DNA of 34,182 nt, from contig USDD01000018.1 of assembly GCA_900553265.1 (NCBI GenBank), positions 1 through 34,182 on the forward strand, read 5' to 3'. The translations under genes and the position numbers were made by a program. The notes beneath the pieces were generated by a model. The model saw nothing but the letters and a program-made list of their open reading frames with translations. It did not search any database and had not been told where the DNA came from. Positions 7,339-17,100 of the stretch are shown here, in pieces; position 1 is the first letter of the stretch; each line of letters begins with the position of its first letter. This DNA is from an uncultured Eubacteriales bacterium (GTDB lineage Bacteria; Bacillota; Clostridia; Christensenellales; Aristaeellaceae).

Positions 7339-8025
7339 ATGTACGATCTTTCCGCCCTGACGGACGAGATGGAGACCCTTTCGGAGGAGAAGCTCCGCAC
7401 ATTTAATCAGAAGCTGATTCCCGAAACCGGCAGGCGCATTCTCGGCGTGCGCACGCCCGCGCTGCGCAGAATCGCCCGGCGCATTTCATCCGGCAATGTC
7501 GAGGATTTCCTCGACGCGTCTCTGGACAGCATTGTGCACGAAATCAACCTGCTGCACGCCATGGTTCTCGCCGGCGCACGGCGAAGGCTCGGCGATTCCA
7601 TTAGCCGGCTGAGGGCGTTCGTGCCCACGATGGACAACTGGGCGGTGTGCGATCTGCTCTGCGGCGACTGGAAGGCCTCCCCCGCCGAGATCGAAGCCAT
7701 GGAGCCGATGCTGAACGAATACTTCTTCTCCGAGGCCGAATACGAGTGCCGCTTCGGCGCGGTGATGCGGATGCTCTACGATCAGGCGCGGCCCGACTCG
7801 GTGCTTTCGCTCTACGGCCGCTTCCGCCATGAGGGCTATTACGCGCGCATGGGCGTGGCGTGGGGACTTTCCTACCTGTTTGTCGCGCACCGCGAAGAGA
7901 CGCTGGCGTTTCTGCAGAGCGATTCGCTGGATTCCTTCACCCACAACAAGGCCATTCAGAAGTGCGTCGAGTCCTACCGCGTGTCCGACGCGGACAAGCG
8001 GCTGCTGCGCGCGCTCCGGCGTTGA
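7339..8025 (+). CDS. AlkD-like DNA alkylation repair protein
   Basis: The 228-residue all-helical product resembles the AlkD family, HEAT-like-repeat DNA glycosylases that remove N3- and N7-alkylated purines. Family-like stretches are RRILGVRTPALRRIAR near residue 32, the VHEINLLHAMV segment, PTMDNWAVCDLLCGDW in the middle, and the C-terminal SFTHNKAIQKCVESYRV. The ATG at 7339 is chosen over a GTG at 7330 because AGGTGA lies about 7 bases before it. The gene appears monocistronic. Some family members have uncertain catalytic ability, so repair activity is inferred from the family rather than from a specific active-site match. Confidence 0.85.
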   Translation: MYDLSALTDEMETLSEEKLRTFNQKLIPETGRRILGVRTPALRRIARRISSGNVEDFLDASLDSIVHEINLLHAMVLAGARRRLGDSISRLRAFVPTMDNWAVCDLLCGDWKASPAEIEAMEPMLNEYFFSEAEYECRFGAVMRMLYDQARPDSVLSLYGRFRHEGYYARMGVAWGLSYLFVAHREETLAFLQSDSLDSFTHNKAIQKCVESYRVSDADKRLLRALRR

Positions 8026-8047
8026 CGAAAACTTATCCCTTCCCGCA

Positions 8048-8076
8048 TTGCAACGGCGGCGCAGATGTGATATGAT
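8048..8076 (+). promoter_or_regulatory. Promoter of the MATE gene
   Basis: TTGCAA (8048-8053) and TATGAT (8071-8076) are 17 bases apart, 32 bases before the MATE start codon. Confidence 0.65.
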
Positions 8077-8107
8077 GGAAATAATTCACCAAAGGAGAAT
8101 CGTTCCC

Positions 8108-9523
8108 ATGCAGCAGCACTCCCTCGCCCGCCGGGCGAAAAGCACGCTCATCGGCGACCGCGCTTTTTACAGAACGGTGCTGATGATCGTCATTCCCATC
8201 ATCATTCAGAACGCCATCACCAACTTCGTCAGCCTCCTGGACAACATCATGGTCGGCCGCACCGGCACCGACCCCATGACCGGCGTTTCCATCGTCAACC
8301 AGCTGATGTTCGTGTTCAACCTCTGCGTGTTCGGCGGCGTTTCCGGCGCGGGCATCTTCTCCACGCAGTATCACGGCGCGGGCAATCCCGAGGGCGTGCG
8401 CCACTGCTTCCGCTTCAAGCTGTACCTCTCCGCCGCGCTGGTGACCCTTGCGCTGACGCTGTTTCTCACCGCGGGCACGCCGCTGATTACCCTGTATCTG
8501 AACGAGACGGAGAATCCCGCCCGCGTGGCGGCCACGCTGGGCTATGGACAGAAGTATCTGGCCGTGATGCTCTGGGGCCTTGCGCCCTTCGCCGTGGCTC
8601 AGTCCTATGCCAGCACGCTGCGTGAAACCGGCGAGACCGCGCTGCCCATGTTCGCGGGCATCGCGGCGGTTCTGGTCAATCTCACGCTGAACTACGTGCT
8701 GATCTACGGCAAGCTCGGCGCGCCGGCGCTGGGCGTGGAGGGCGCGGCCATCGCCACGGTCATCTCCCGCTATGCCGAGCTGGCCATCATCGCCGTCGCC
8801 ACCCACTCGCGCCCGAAGAAGTATCCCTTCGCCCACACCGCGTATCGCTCGGGCTATGTGCCGATGGCGTTGGTGAAGCGCATCTGCGTCAAGGGCACGC
8901 CGCTTTTGCTGAACGAGACCTTCTGGTCGCTGGGCGTCGCCATGGTCACGCGGTGCTATTCCATGCGCGGTCTGGACATCATCAGCGCGCTGAACATCTC
9001 CAGCACCGTGTCCAACCTGTTCAACGCGGTGTTCATCTCCATGGGCAACGCCACGGCCATCCTCATCGGCCAGACGCTGGGCGCGGGCGACGTTCCCCGG
9101 GCCAAGAAGTACTCCTGGCAGCTCATCGCCTTCAGCCTGGCCTGCTGTCTGGTGATGGGCGTACTGCTCTGCGCCGCCTCGCCGTTTATTCCGCTGATCT
9201 ATAACACGGAGGATCACATCCGCCATCTGGCCACGCAGCTGCTGCTCATCAGCGCGCTGTGCATGCCCCTGGGCTCCTTCGTCAACACCACCTATTTCAT
9301 TCTCCGCTCCGGCGGCAAGACGATGATCACCTTCCTGTTCGACTGCATGTACACCTGGGTGGTCAATCTGCCCGCGGCCTATCTGCTGGTCACGCTGACC
9401 GACCTGCCCATCATCGTGGTCTATCTGATGGTGCAGATGACCGACATCATCAAGTGCGTGCTGGGCTTCATCCTCGTCCGCAAGGGCGTGTGGATTCACA
9501 ACATCGTCTCGGACTCGCATTAA
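8108..9523 (+). CDS. MATE family efflux transporter
   Basis: This is a polytopic membrane protein of the multidrug and toxin extrusion family. Such proteins export drugs or metabolites in exchange for Na+ or H+. The 471-residue length and roughly twelve hydrophobic segments fit the family. Family-like stretches are IPIIIQNAITNFVSLLDNIMVGRTG near the N-terminus, GAGIFSTQYHGAGN, and in the second half LNISSTVSNLFNAVF followed by GNATAILIGQTLGAG, the internal duplicate of the first. The frame is open far upstream, but the ATG at 8108 follows AAAGGAGAA and starts just before the first conserved block. The substrate cannot be predicted. It is convergent with the CAP-domain gene and shares its terminator. 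Confidence 0.93.
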   Translation: MQQHSLARRAKSTLIGDRAFYRTVLMIVIPIIIQNAITNFVSLLDNIMVGRTGTDPMTGVSIVNQLMFVFNLCVFGGVSGAGIFSTQYHGAGNPEGVRHCFRFKLYLSAALVTLALTLFLTAGTPLITLYLNETENPARVAATLGYGQKYLAVMLWGLAPFAVAQSYASTLRETGETALPMFAGIAAVLVNLTLNYVLIYGKLGAPALGVEGAAIATVISRYAELAIIAVATHSRPKKYPFAHTAYRSGYVPMALVKRICVKGTPLLLNETFWSLGVAMVTRCYSMRGLDIISALNISSTVSNLFNAVFISMGNATAILIGQTLGAGDVPRAKKYSWQLIAFSLACCLVMGVLLCAASPFIPLIYNTEDHIRHLATQLLLISALCMPLGSFVNTTYFILRSGGKTMITFLFDCMYTWVVNLPAAYLLVTLTDLPIIVVYLMVQMTDIIKCVLGFILVRKGVWIHNIVSDSH

Positions 9524-9552
9524 AAAACTGCGGCTCCGTTTCGGAGCCGCAG
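9522..9552. terminator. Shared terminator between MATE and CAP genes
   Basis: An 11-bp perfect stem (9528-9538 with 9542-9552) has loop TTT. On the minus strand it is followed by six T, making a strong intrinsic terminator for the CAP gene. On the plus strand the tail is weaker, but the stem lies directly behind the MATE stop. Confidence 0.85.
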
Positions 9553-9560
9553 AATCGCGC

Positions 9561-10376
9561 TTATTTTCCGAACAGCTGCACCCAGTAGATCACGCCGTTC
9601 ACCTTCAGCGCGCACACGCCGATGCTGCCGTAGCTCTCGCGCAGAATGTTGGCGCGATGGCCCTCAGAGCTCATCCACGCCGCCATCACACGATCCGCGC
9701 TGCTCTGTCCCTTGGCGATGTTCTCGCCGTAGGCGGCGCCGGAGACCGTGAAGCAGGACGAGCCGTCCGGGCGCGTATGGCTGAACTGCCGGACAATTTC
9801 CGACGCGCGCACGCACGCCGCGCGGGTCAGCTCGTCGCTCACCGTCAGGCTGCTCAGGCCATACTTTGCGCGCTCGGCGTTGACCTGCGCGGCCACCTCC
9901 GCGGCCATGGCGCTCATGGACAAGCCGGAGGAAACCGGCGCGGCGGGGATTGCCGTCGGGATGGGCGCAGCGGTTGCTTCCGGCGCATCGATCGGCTTGA
10001 CGGGATTGGCCGCCGCAGGCGTGGCCGTCGCTTCGGGCTTTTTCGTTACATCAGGCGCAGCCGTCGGCTGAACCTCCTCCGCGCCGCAGTCTGCCGCGTT
10101 GACCTTCAGACAGCCCTCCGCAGACTCGAGACGCACGGAATACTTGCCCGCCCCGGAGACGGGAACCGTCGTGCCGCCCGCCGCGCCGTCCACGGTGCAG
10201 ACGCTCACCGGCCATCCGTCGCAATAAACCGTCAGCTCACATTCGCCCTGCGCGCTCCATTCGATGCACAGCGCGCCGTTCTCCCGGCAGGCATACAGCG
10301 TGTTTTCCGCCCCTGCGCCCATGGGAAGCAGCAGCGCCAGCGTCGTCAGCGTCAGAATCCAGCGTTTCATAGTCAT
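9561..10376 (-). CDS. Secreted CAP/SCP-domain protein (YkwD-like)
   Basis: This exported protein has a signal peptide (about residues 1-23, ending GAGAEN). An N-terminal Cys-containing beta-type region (about 25-98) has no family I recognise. A Pro/Ala/Thr linker (about 102-148) and a C-terminal CAP domain (about 152-271) follow. The CAP signatures are QVNAERAKYGL, FSHTRPDGSSCF (His200), YGENIAKG (Glu218) and GHRANILRESYGSIGV (His240). Bacterial YkwD-type CAP proteins are surface or spore-associated, and their reaction is unsettled. The ATG at 10376 is preferred over one two codons later because GGAG lies about 10 bases upstream. The 271-residue length is normal. It stands alone with its own promoter. 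Confidence 0.92.
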   Translation of the reverse strand: MTMKRWILTLTTLALLLPMGAGAENTLYACRENGALCIEWSAQGECELTVYCDGWPVSVCTVDGAAGGTTVPVSGAGKYSVRLESAEGCLKVNAADCGAEEVQPTAAPDVTKKPEATATPAAANPVKPIDAPEATAAPIPTAIPAAPVSSGLSMSAMAAEVAAQVNAERAKYGLSSLTVSDELTRAACVRASEIVRQFSHTRPDGSSCFTVSGAAYGENIAKGQSSADRVMAAWMSSEGHRANILRESYGSIGVCALKVNGVIYWVQLFGK

Positions 10377-10422
10377 GAGTTTTCAGCTCCTTCGTCATAC
10401 ATTCGAAATATATTTCATAATT

Positions 10423-10451
10423 ATTTTATATATTGTCTCTGAATTTGTCAA
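10423..10451 (-). promoter_or_regulatory. Promoter of the CAP-domain gene
   Basis: On the minus strand TTGACA (10451-10446) and TAAAAT (10428-10423) are 17 bases apart. The region downstream to the ATG is strikingly A/T rich for this genome. Confidence 0.7.
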
Positions 10452-10501
10452 TCGCGTTTGGGCAATTTCCATAAATTGCCAGGAAATCAGGAGGGAACCT
10501 C

Positions 10502-11320
10502 ATGGATGCGGAAAATCTGCTTCGTCTGGATGTGGCGCTGCCCGCCCGCGGGCTCTGCCCCAGCCGGGAGCGCGCGCAGTCGCTCATTCGCGCCGGGCTG
10601 GTGGCCGTCAACGGCCGGCCCTGCGCCAAGCCCTCGACGAAAATCTCGGAGGCCGACTCCGTCGAGCTGCTGGGCACGGATCACCCCTATGTCAGCCGCG
10701 GCGGCCTGAAGCTGGAAAAGGCGCTGCGGGTGTTCGGCGCGGATCCCTCGGAGCTGGTCTGCGTGGACGTTGGCGCGTCCACCGGCGGCTTCACCGACGT
10801 GCTGCTGCGCGGCGGCGCGCGGAAGGTCTACGCCGTGGACGTAGGCGCGGGCCAGCTCTGCGCGGCGCTGGCCGCCGATCCGCGAGTCGTCTCCATGGAG
10901 CATACCAACGCCCGCACCCTCAGCGCGGACATGTTCCCGGAGCTGCCGTCGCTGGCGGTCATGGACGTGTCGTTCATCTCCGTGAAGCTGATCCTGCCGG
11001 CGCTGTTTCAGCTGCTGGGCAAAAATGGCCGGGTGCTCTCGCTGATCAAGCCTCAGTTCGAGGCCGGGCCGCAGGCGCTGGGCAAAAAGGGCGTGGTCGG
11101 CGACGCGCGCGTCCACGAGCAGGTGCTCGCGCAGCTGTGCGAATTCGTTCCCACTCTGGGCTGGCGCGTGCGCGCGCTGGACTTCTCCCCCGTCTGCGGC
11201 GGCGACGGCAACCTCGAATTCCTCGCCGACCTCGTTCCGTCCAACGACACGGCGCAGCCCTTCGTCGACCGCGTCGAAATCCGCCGCCTCGTGGCACAGG
11301 CGCACCGCGAGATCCGCTGA
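10502..11320 (+). CDS. tlyA: TlyA family rRNA 2'-O-methyltransferase
   Basis: The 272-residue cytosolic enzyme belongs to the TlyA/hemolysin A family. Members 2'-O-methylate cytidines in 16S and 23S rRNA using S-adenosylmethionine. Residues about 6-60 form an S4 RNA-binding domain (SRERAQSLIRAGLVAVNG). The linker HPYVSRGGLKLEKAL follows, and then an FtsJ/RrmJ-type methyltransferase fold with the SAM motif DVGASTGGFTD at 89-99. Other matches are MDVSFISVKLILP and LIKPQFEAG. The ATG at 10502 has AGGAGGGAA ahead of it. In many Clostridia tlyA sits with nadK, argR and recN, but here it stands alone and ends in its own terminator. Hemolysin activity attributed to this family is not implied. Confidence 0.93.
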   Translation: MDAENLLRLDVALPARGLCPSRERAQSLIRAGLVAVNGRPCAKPSTKISEADSVELLGTDHPYVSRGGLKLEKALRVFGADPSELVCVDVGASTGGFTDVLLRGGARKVYAVDVGAGQLCAALAADPRVVSMEHTNARTLSADMFPELPSLAVMDVSFISVKLILPALFQLLGKNGRVLSLIKPQFEAGPQALGKKGVVGDARVHEQVLAQLCEFVPTLGWRVRALDFSPVCGGDGNLEFLADLVPSNDTAQPFVDRVEIRRLVAQAHREIR

Positions 11321-11326
11321 TACAGG

Positions 11327-11373
11327 CGCGGCGCGCGCTCCCTCTTCGGAGCTGCGCGCCGCGTTTTCTTTTT
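11327..11373 (+). terminator. Intrinsic terminator of tlyA
   Basis: CGCGGCGCGC (11327-11336) pairs with GCGCGCCGCG (11354-11363), with further pairing of GCTCC and GGAGC in the tip. It ends in TTTTCTTTTT. Confidence 0.9.
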
Positions 11374-11436
11374 GACCTTTTGACCAATTTCGCGTCCGTT
11401 CTTCCGAAAATCTTTTCAGAAATTCGCGGATTTCAG

Positions 11437-11465
11437 TTGCCATTCTCCACCGGATATGATACAAT
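11437..11465 (+). promoter_or_regulatory. Promoter of the MFS-esterase operon
   Basis: TTGCCA (11437-11442) and TACAAT (11460-11465) are 17 bases apart, 40 bases before the MFS start. An overlapping TATGAT at 11455-11460 lacks a suitable -35. Confidence 0.55.
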
Positions 11466-11505
11466 TTCCAAACAGACAATCCTGCCCATCGGGAGGAATT
11501 CATCG

Positions 11506-12930
11506 ATGAAGAAAATCGACCTTCGAAGAATGCGGGCTTCCCTCGGCGACATCTACAGTCTGCGCGACGACCATGCCAGAGGCCGACTGATTACGCTGGG
11601 CAGCACGCTGGCCGTGTCGTTTTACAACGTATTCATCACCGGCATTTTCCACACGGGTTTTCTGTCCATGTACGGCATCTCCATCACCGGCGTGGGCATT
11701 ATTACGTTTATCCCGTTCATTGCCAGCTGCTTCAGCATTTTTTCCTCCAAGATTCTGGGGCCGATTCCCCGGCGCAAGGCCGTGCTGGTCGGCTCGAAGA
11801 TCTTCTTCTACGCGCTGTACATCGTGGGCGCCACGCTGATGCCCCAGTTCGTCATCGACCCGGGCGCGCGGCTGACGTGGTTCGCGATCATCATGTTCGT
11901 CGCCCACGCGGTCTACGCGCTGTTCAATCCCGGCTTCACCACATGGTTCTACAATTTCTACCCCGAGGACAACGAGCGCCGCACGCGCTTTATCACCTAC
12001 AACCAGATCTTCGGCTCCATCATATCCAGCGTCGTGCTGCTGCTCAGCGGCATTCTGACGGACTCGGTGACGGATCCCGCGCGGAAAAACACGCTGATTC
12101 TGACCATGCGCTATATCGCGTTCGCCATGGTGCTGGTGGACGTGGCCATGCAGGCCTGCGCAAAGGAATATCCCTATCCCGAAAGCCCCAAATCGCGGCT
12201 GTCGGACGTGTTCACGCTGCCCTTCCGCTATAAGAAATTCCTGATGTGCATGCTGTTCATGTTCTACTGGAATTTCGTCGCCAACCTGAACAACGGCCTG
12301 TGGAACTACCACATGCTCAACCACCTGCACTTCTCCTACACGCTCATCAACACGATGTCGCTGATGTACACGATCATACTGATCTTCATCGCGCCGCTGT
12401 GGCAGAGGGTGCTCCGGCGCTATTCGTGGATCAAGACCTTCGGCATCGCGAATCTGTTCTGGTTTCCCACCGAAATCGGATTCTTCTTTCTCACGCCGGG
12501 CAAGACCTATCTGTACGTGATGCTCGCCGTGGTTCAGAACGTGCTCAGCGTCGGGCTGAACCTCTCCTACGCCAACGTGCTTTACATGAATCTGCCCGAG
12601 GAGAATTCCACGACGCACATCGCCTTTTACACCATCGGCTGCAATCTCTTCGCCTTCCTGGGGCTGATTACCGGCACGTGGATCAGCTCCTTCACCGGCG
12701 ACGCGACCATTCCGCTGCTGGGCATGCAGGCCTATTCGGTGCAGTTCACCACGCTGGCCCGCTCGGCGCTGATGCTCACGCTGGGACTGATTCTGACGCT
12801 CAAATGGCGCATGTTCACGCCGGACCACGACATTGCCGACATCGAGCATCAGGCGGCGGTCAACGCAAAGATGCGCGCCATGCGCGTCCATCTGCCCAAG
12901 CCGCGCCTTCGCCTTCCCCACAAGCGCTGA
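11506..12930 (+). CDS. MFS-type transporter
   Basis: The 474-residue membrane protein has about twelve hydrophobic segments and charged cytoplasmic loops, for example PIPRRKAVLVGSK between early helices and a basic tail ending RLRLPHKR. It looks like a major facilitator superfamily member, but I cannot assign a subfamily or substrate. The ATG at 11506 follows GGGAGGAATTC. The open frame continues far upstream through the tlyA region in another frame and is not coding there. It lies 21 bases before the CE15-like esterase, so the two are probably co-transcribed. The esterase then suggests the transporter could handle a carbohydrate or uronic-acid compound, which is context-based inference only. 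Confidence 0.8.
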   Translation: MKKIDLRRMRASLGDIYSLRDDHARGRLITLGSTLAVSFYNVFITGIFHTGFLSMYGISITGVGIITFIPFIASCFSIFSSKILGPIPRRKAVLVGSKIFFYALYIVGATLMPQFVIDPGARLTWFAIIMFVAHAVYALFNPGFTTWFYNFYPEDNERRTRFITYNQIFGSIISSVVLLLSGILTDSVTDPARKNTLILTMRYIAFAMVLVDVAMQACAKEYPYPESPKSRLSDVFTLPFRYKKFLMCMLFMFYWNFVANLNNGLWNYHMLNHLHFSYTLINTMSLMYTIILIFIAPLWQRVLRRYSWIKTFGIANLFWFPTEIGFFFLTPGKTYLYVMLAVVQNVLSVGLNLSYANVLYMNLPEENSTTHIAFYTIGCNLFAFLGLITGTWISSFTGDATIPLLGMQAYSVQFTTLARSALMLTLGLILTLKWRMFTPDHDIADIEHQAAVNAKMRAMRVHLPKPRLRLPHKR

Positions 12931-12951
12931 CAAAGACAGGGAGGAATCTGC

Positions 12952-14025
12952 ATGATTTCCGAAAAGCTCGCCGAGCGGCGGCTTCCGCCGCTGATGCGCA
13001 TGAACGACGGCCGCGATGTGCAGACCATAGACGACTGGCGCATTCGCCGCCGGGAGCTGCTCGAGCTCCTTCAGCGCGAGGAATACGGCGAAACGCCCGC
13101 GCCTCCCGCAGAGGTGCGCGGCGAAGTTCTGTCCGCCAATCCCGACGCCTATGCCGGCAAGGCGGTTCAGGAGACGATTCGGCTCTCTTTCGACGCACCC
13201 GGCGGCCGCTTCTCCTTTCCGATGACGCTCGCGGTTCCCCATGACGGCAGGGCGTATCCCGCCTTCGTGTGCATCGGCTTTCAGGGCGAGGTGCCCAACC
13301 GGTACCTGCCTGCCGAGGAAATCCTCGACGCAGGTTACGCCGTCGCCAATTTCGATTATCAGACCGTGACCTCGGACGGCCCCGAATTGGACGGAATCGC
13401 GGCGCTCTATCCTCAGGAGGGCCCGACGGCATGGGGCGTGATCGGCATGTGGGCCTTCGCCGCCAGCCGCGTGCTGGATTACCTTCAGCAGCGCCCGGAG
13501 ATCGACGCGCGCCGCTGCTGCGTATCGGGCCATTCGCGTCTGGGCAAGACCGCGCTGTGGTGCGCGGCGCAGGACGAGCGCTTCGCCATGGTCGTCTCCA
13601 ACGACTCCGGATGCTCCGGCGCAGCCCTGTCCCGCGGCAAAATCGGTGAAAGCGTGGAGATCATCTCGCGCGTTTTTCCCTACTGGTTCTGCAAAAACTA
13701 TCGCCGCTGGGCCGACCGCGAATTCGAAATGCCCTTCGACCAGCACATGCTGCTCGCGCTCGTCGCCCCGCGGAAGCTGTACGTCTGTTCCGCCGCGGAG
13801 GACGACTGGGCTGATCCCGAGAGCGAGTATCTCGGCTGTGCCGCCGCCGAGCCGGCCTGGACGCTCCATCGAGTTCCCGGTCTGGCCGCGCCGGACGCGC
13901 TGCCCGAGGTGGGCGTTCCCATCCATCGCGGCGGCGTATGCTATCACCTCCGCGCCGGGAAGCACTTCTTCAGCCGAACCGACTGGCAGCATCAGCTTTG
14001 CTGCCGAGAGAAGTTTTTCATCTGA
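12952..14025 (+). CDS. CE15-like glucuronoyl esterase (alpha/beta hydrolase)
   Basis: The 357-residue product resembles carbohydrate esterase family 15. Members split ester bonds between 4-O-methyl-glucuronic acid on xylan and lignin alcohols. The signature GHSRLGKTALW contains the nucleophile Ser195. NDSGCSGAALSR, FPYWFC and PFDQHMLLALVAPR follow in family order. A likely catalytic His338 lies in YHLRAGKHFF. The N-terminal motif YGETPAPP is also typical. Most CE15 enzymes are secreted, but here the N-terminus MISEKLAERRLPP has no signal peptide, implying a cytoplasmic enzyme. The ATG at 12952 follows AGGGAGGAATC, 21 bases after the MFS gene. The exact substrate is inferred from the family only. 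Confidence 0.85.
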   Translation: MISEKLAERRLPPLMRMNDGRDVQTIDDWRIRRRELLELLQREEYGETPAPPAEVRGEVLSANPDAYAGKAVQETIRLSFDAPGGRFSFPMTLAVPHDGRAYPAFVCIGFQGEVPNRYLPAEEILDAGYAVANFDYQTVTSDGPELDGIAALYPQEGPTAWGVIGMWAFAASRVLDYLQQRPEIDARRCCVSGHSRLGKTALWCAAQDERFAMVVSNDSGCSGAALSRGKIGESVEIISRVFPYWFCKNYRRWADREFEMPFDQHMLLALVAPRKLYVCSAAEDDWADPESEYLGCAAAEPAWTLHRVPGLAAPDALPEVGVPIHRGGVCYHLRAGKHFFSRTDWQHQLCCREKFFI

Positions 14026-14036
14026 ACGAGCGCAGA

Positions 14037-14072
14037 AGCGCCGGACTCTCTCCTCGAAGTCCGGCGCTCTTT
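14037..14072 (+). terminator. Terminator of the MFS-esterase operon
   Basis: GCGCCGGACT (14038-14047) pairs perfectly with AGTCCGGCGC (14058-14067), followed by TCTTT. It also lies where the convergent giant gene ends. Confidence 0.85.
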
Positions 14073-14121
14073 GTATGCAAAAATGCGGAGAAAACCAAAG
14101 TGGCTTTCTCCGCAAACAATA

Positions 14122-17100
14122 CTACTGAATGCTCGACGCGGGGTTGCAGTAGGGGCATCTGGCATAGCCGAGATCCTTGGCGAACTCCAGCGTCACCTTG
14201 GTGCCGCCGCTCATGCCCGTCTGGCTGCACTTCGAATCCTTGTGGTAATAGTAGTCGTCGGAGTACAGGTCGACGTACACGCTCGAATCGGCCGGAGCGG
14301 AATAGTCCTCGCCCGGCGTGACCGTGCCGGCGTTTTCCGTGGTGGTGAAGCAGGTGGAGCAGGGCTTCAGGCCGTAGGCCAGCGCCTTAGCCAGCGTGCC
14401 CGCCACGGCGTTATCGCCCGCATGGCTCTTGCGCGCGTGGAAGGTTCCGCTGCCCTTAGCGGCATACACCGTCTTTTCGGCGACGGAGCAGCACTCCGTA
14501 CAGGCCTTTTTGCCGTAGTTCAGCGCCGTCTCCAGTGTGACATGCACCGCGCCGCTGCCCGCGCACTTCTTGCTGGAGTGATAGTAGCGGTCGCTGGCCT
14601 TGGAGTAGACCTTCACGCCGGATTTGCCGGCGGTATAGGTTCCGCTGCCCTTCCCGTACTTCTGAACCTCCTGGGAAATCTCCGCGGTCGAGCCGTTGGC
14701 TCCATTATCCGTAGTCGCGACGCAGTAGGGGCAGGGCTTGAACCCCAGCGCCACCGCCTTGGCCAGCGATCCGCTGACCGCGCCGCTGCCTGCGCAGCTC
14801 TGGCTGACGTGGTAGTACTTGCCGTTGGGCGTGGCGTAGACCTCCTGATCCGCCACCTTCGCGCAGGTGGGACAGGCCGTCTTGCCGTAGTTCAGCGCCG
14901 TCTCCAGCGCCACCTGGGTCAGTCCCGAGGTGCAGTTGCTCTTCAGATGGTAGTGCTTCTGATTCGGCGCGGCATAGACCTTGATGCCCGACGTGCCGAC
15001 GATGAATTTCACGTCGGCATTGTCGTTGGGCAGGGGATCGCCCTGCTGATCCTCCGTCACAGTGTTCCAGCAGACCCGGCAGGCCGTCTGGCCCAGCATC
15101 AGCGCGTCCGCGATGGTGCGGCGCGAGGCGTTCTTCATGTTGCTGCAATCGGCGATCTTATGATAGTATTTTCCGCCCTGTGTGGAGTACACCAGCTGTT
15201 CCGCCGCCGACGCGCAGGTTGGGCAGGCCTTCTTGCCGGCCTCGATGGCCGTCTTGAGGGAGATGTGGCTGGCGTTCTTCATGCCCGAGCAGTTGCTCTT
15301 GGTGTGATAGTACGTGCCGTCCTGCCGGGCATAGACCATGATGGTGTCGCGAGTGGCGGTGTATGCGTTGCTGTCCGTCGTCTGACCATCCTGCGTATTC
15401 GTGCCGGTGGTTCCGTTGGTCTTGGAGCCCCAGCACTTGGGACACTTCTGATAGCCCCAGGCCAGCGCCTGAGCCAGCGTGCCCTCCACCGCCTCCTTCA
15501 TGTTGGAGCATGTGGCGTAGGAATGGTAGTAGGTTCCGCCTCTGGAGACATACACCGACATCTCCGCGCCGCTGCAGCAGGTGGGGCAGGCCGGACGACC
15601 CGCTTCGACCATGGATCTGAGCGTCACCTGCACCGCGTCCTTCATGCCGCCGCAGTTGCTCTTGGTGTGATAGTACTTGCCCGTGGGCGTGGCGTAGACG
15701 TAGTACTGACCCGTGGTCTGGTTGGAGCCGCCGCCGCTCTGCGTCTGGGGCAGGCAGGTGGGGCAGCGCTTCTTGCCCAGCACCATCGCCTCAGCCAGCG
15801 TCACGGCCTTGGCGTTCTTCATGCCCGAGCAGGTGCCGTTGGCGTGGTAATAGGTTCCGTCAGAGCGGCAGTAAACCTGCGTTGCCGCCGCCGCGCAGCA
15901 GGTGGAACAGGCGGTCTTGCCGGCGAGAATCGCGTCGCGCAGGCTGATCTGGCTCGCGCCCTCCATGCCGGAGCAGGTGGCCGTGGTATGGTAGTGCTTG
16001 CCGCCTCTGGTGCACCAGACCTTCACGCCGCTCTTGTCGGTGGTGGAGGTGCTGATGTACACGCCGCCGGCGGTTGAGGTCTTTTCGTCGAGGGACTTCT
16101 TCTCTCCGGTCACGCAGACGGGACACGCATCCTTGTGGTAGTACTCCGCAGCATCCTTCGGGAAGACCACCGCGTTCTTCATGCTGCTGCAGGTCGGATC
16201 CTTGTGGTAATAGTCGCCGTTGGCCGTGGCGTAATAAGTCTCCCCGCCGTAGCACTCGGGGCACTCGAACTTGTTGCGCTGCTTTGCGTTGTCCAGCGTG
16301 ACCTGAGAGACGGTTTCGCTCGCGCCAATGAGCGAGCAGGTGTTGTTCTTGTGATACAGCAGGCTCGTGGAGGAAACCCAGACGAGGTTGCTGCTGGTGC
16401 CGACGTTGGTTCCGGTGATGGGCGTGGCCGAGGGGGCGACCGCGTCGGTTGCGCCGATTACGCCGCTTCCGTCGGAGGAGACGGTGGCTTCGGGCACAAG
16501 GGTGGTCTGCGGCTCGGGCGTTTCGGTAGCCTCCGCCGTCTGCGCCGGCGCGAGCGTCGGCAGGTTCGGCCCGGTCTGAACGTCGCTATGACCGCCGAAG
16601 AGCTGCATCGCCAGCAGGATCACCAGCACGATGAACCATACGGCCGAGCCCGCGGTGAGCGCATAGCGCAGCGTCTGATCGAAGCGGTTCCTGCGCCAGA
16701 GCAGATAGATGCCCAGCGGCGGCAGCAGGAACAGCAGCAGATACGTCACCCAGTCGTTTTCGTCCACATAGCGAAGCACGGCGCCCAGCGTTCCCTCGGG
16801 ATAGTCGCCGGAATACTCCTCCTCGCCCGCGTACTCGCCGTCGTCGACGTATTCGCCGTTTTCGTCGTAATAGCCGTCCTCGTCGGCGTATTCGCCGTCG
16901 TCTCCGGCATAGCCGCCGTCATCGGCATAGCCATTATCGTCCGCGTAGCCATCGTCGGCATAGCGATCCTCGTCGGCGTACCCGTTGTCATCCGCATAGC
17001 CGTCGTCGGCGTAGCGATCTTCATCCGCGTAGCGATCCTCGTCGGCATAGCCGTCGTCGTCCGCGTAATCCTCCTGCGCGTAGCGATCGTCCGGCTCCTC

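Noticed and set aside
10264..11505. Upstream extension of the MFS frame
   Set aside because: It overlaps tlyA and its terminator; the ATG at 11506 has a good ribosome site and begins the membrane protein.
11500..14115. 871-codon minus-strand frame opposite the MFS and CE15 genes
   Set aside because: It has His/Arg/Gln/Glu-rich shadow composition with no domain, and it covers two well-supported plus-strand genes.
14071..16077. 668-codon plus-strand frame opposite the His/Cys-array gene
   Set aside because: It is a shadow of the repetitive array. Its repeat-like look comes from the real gene.
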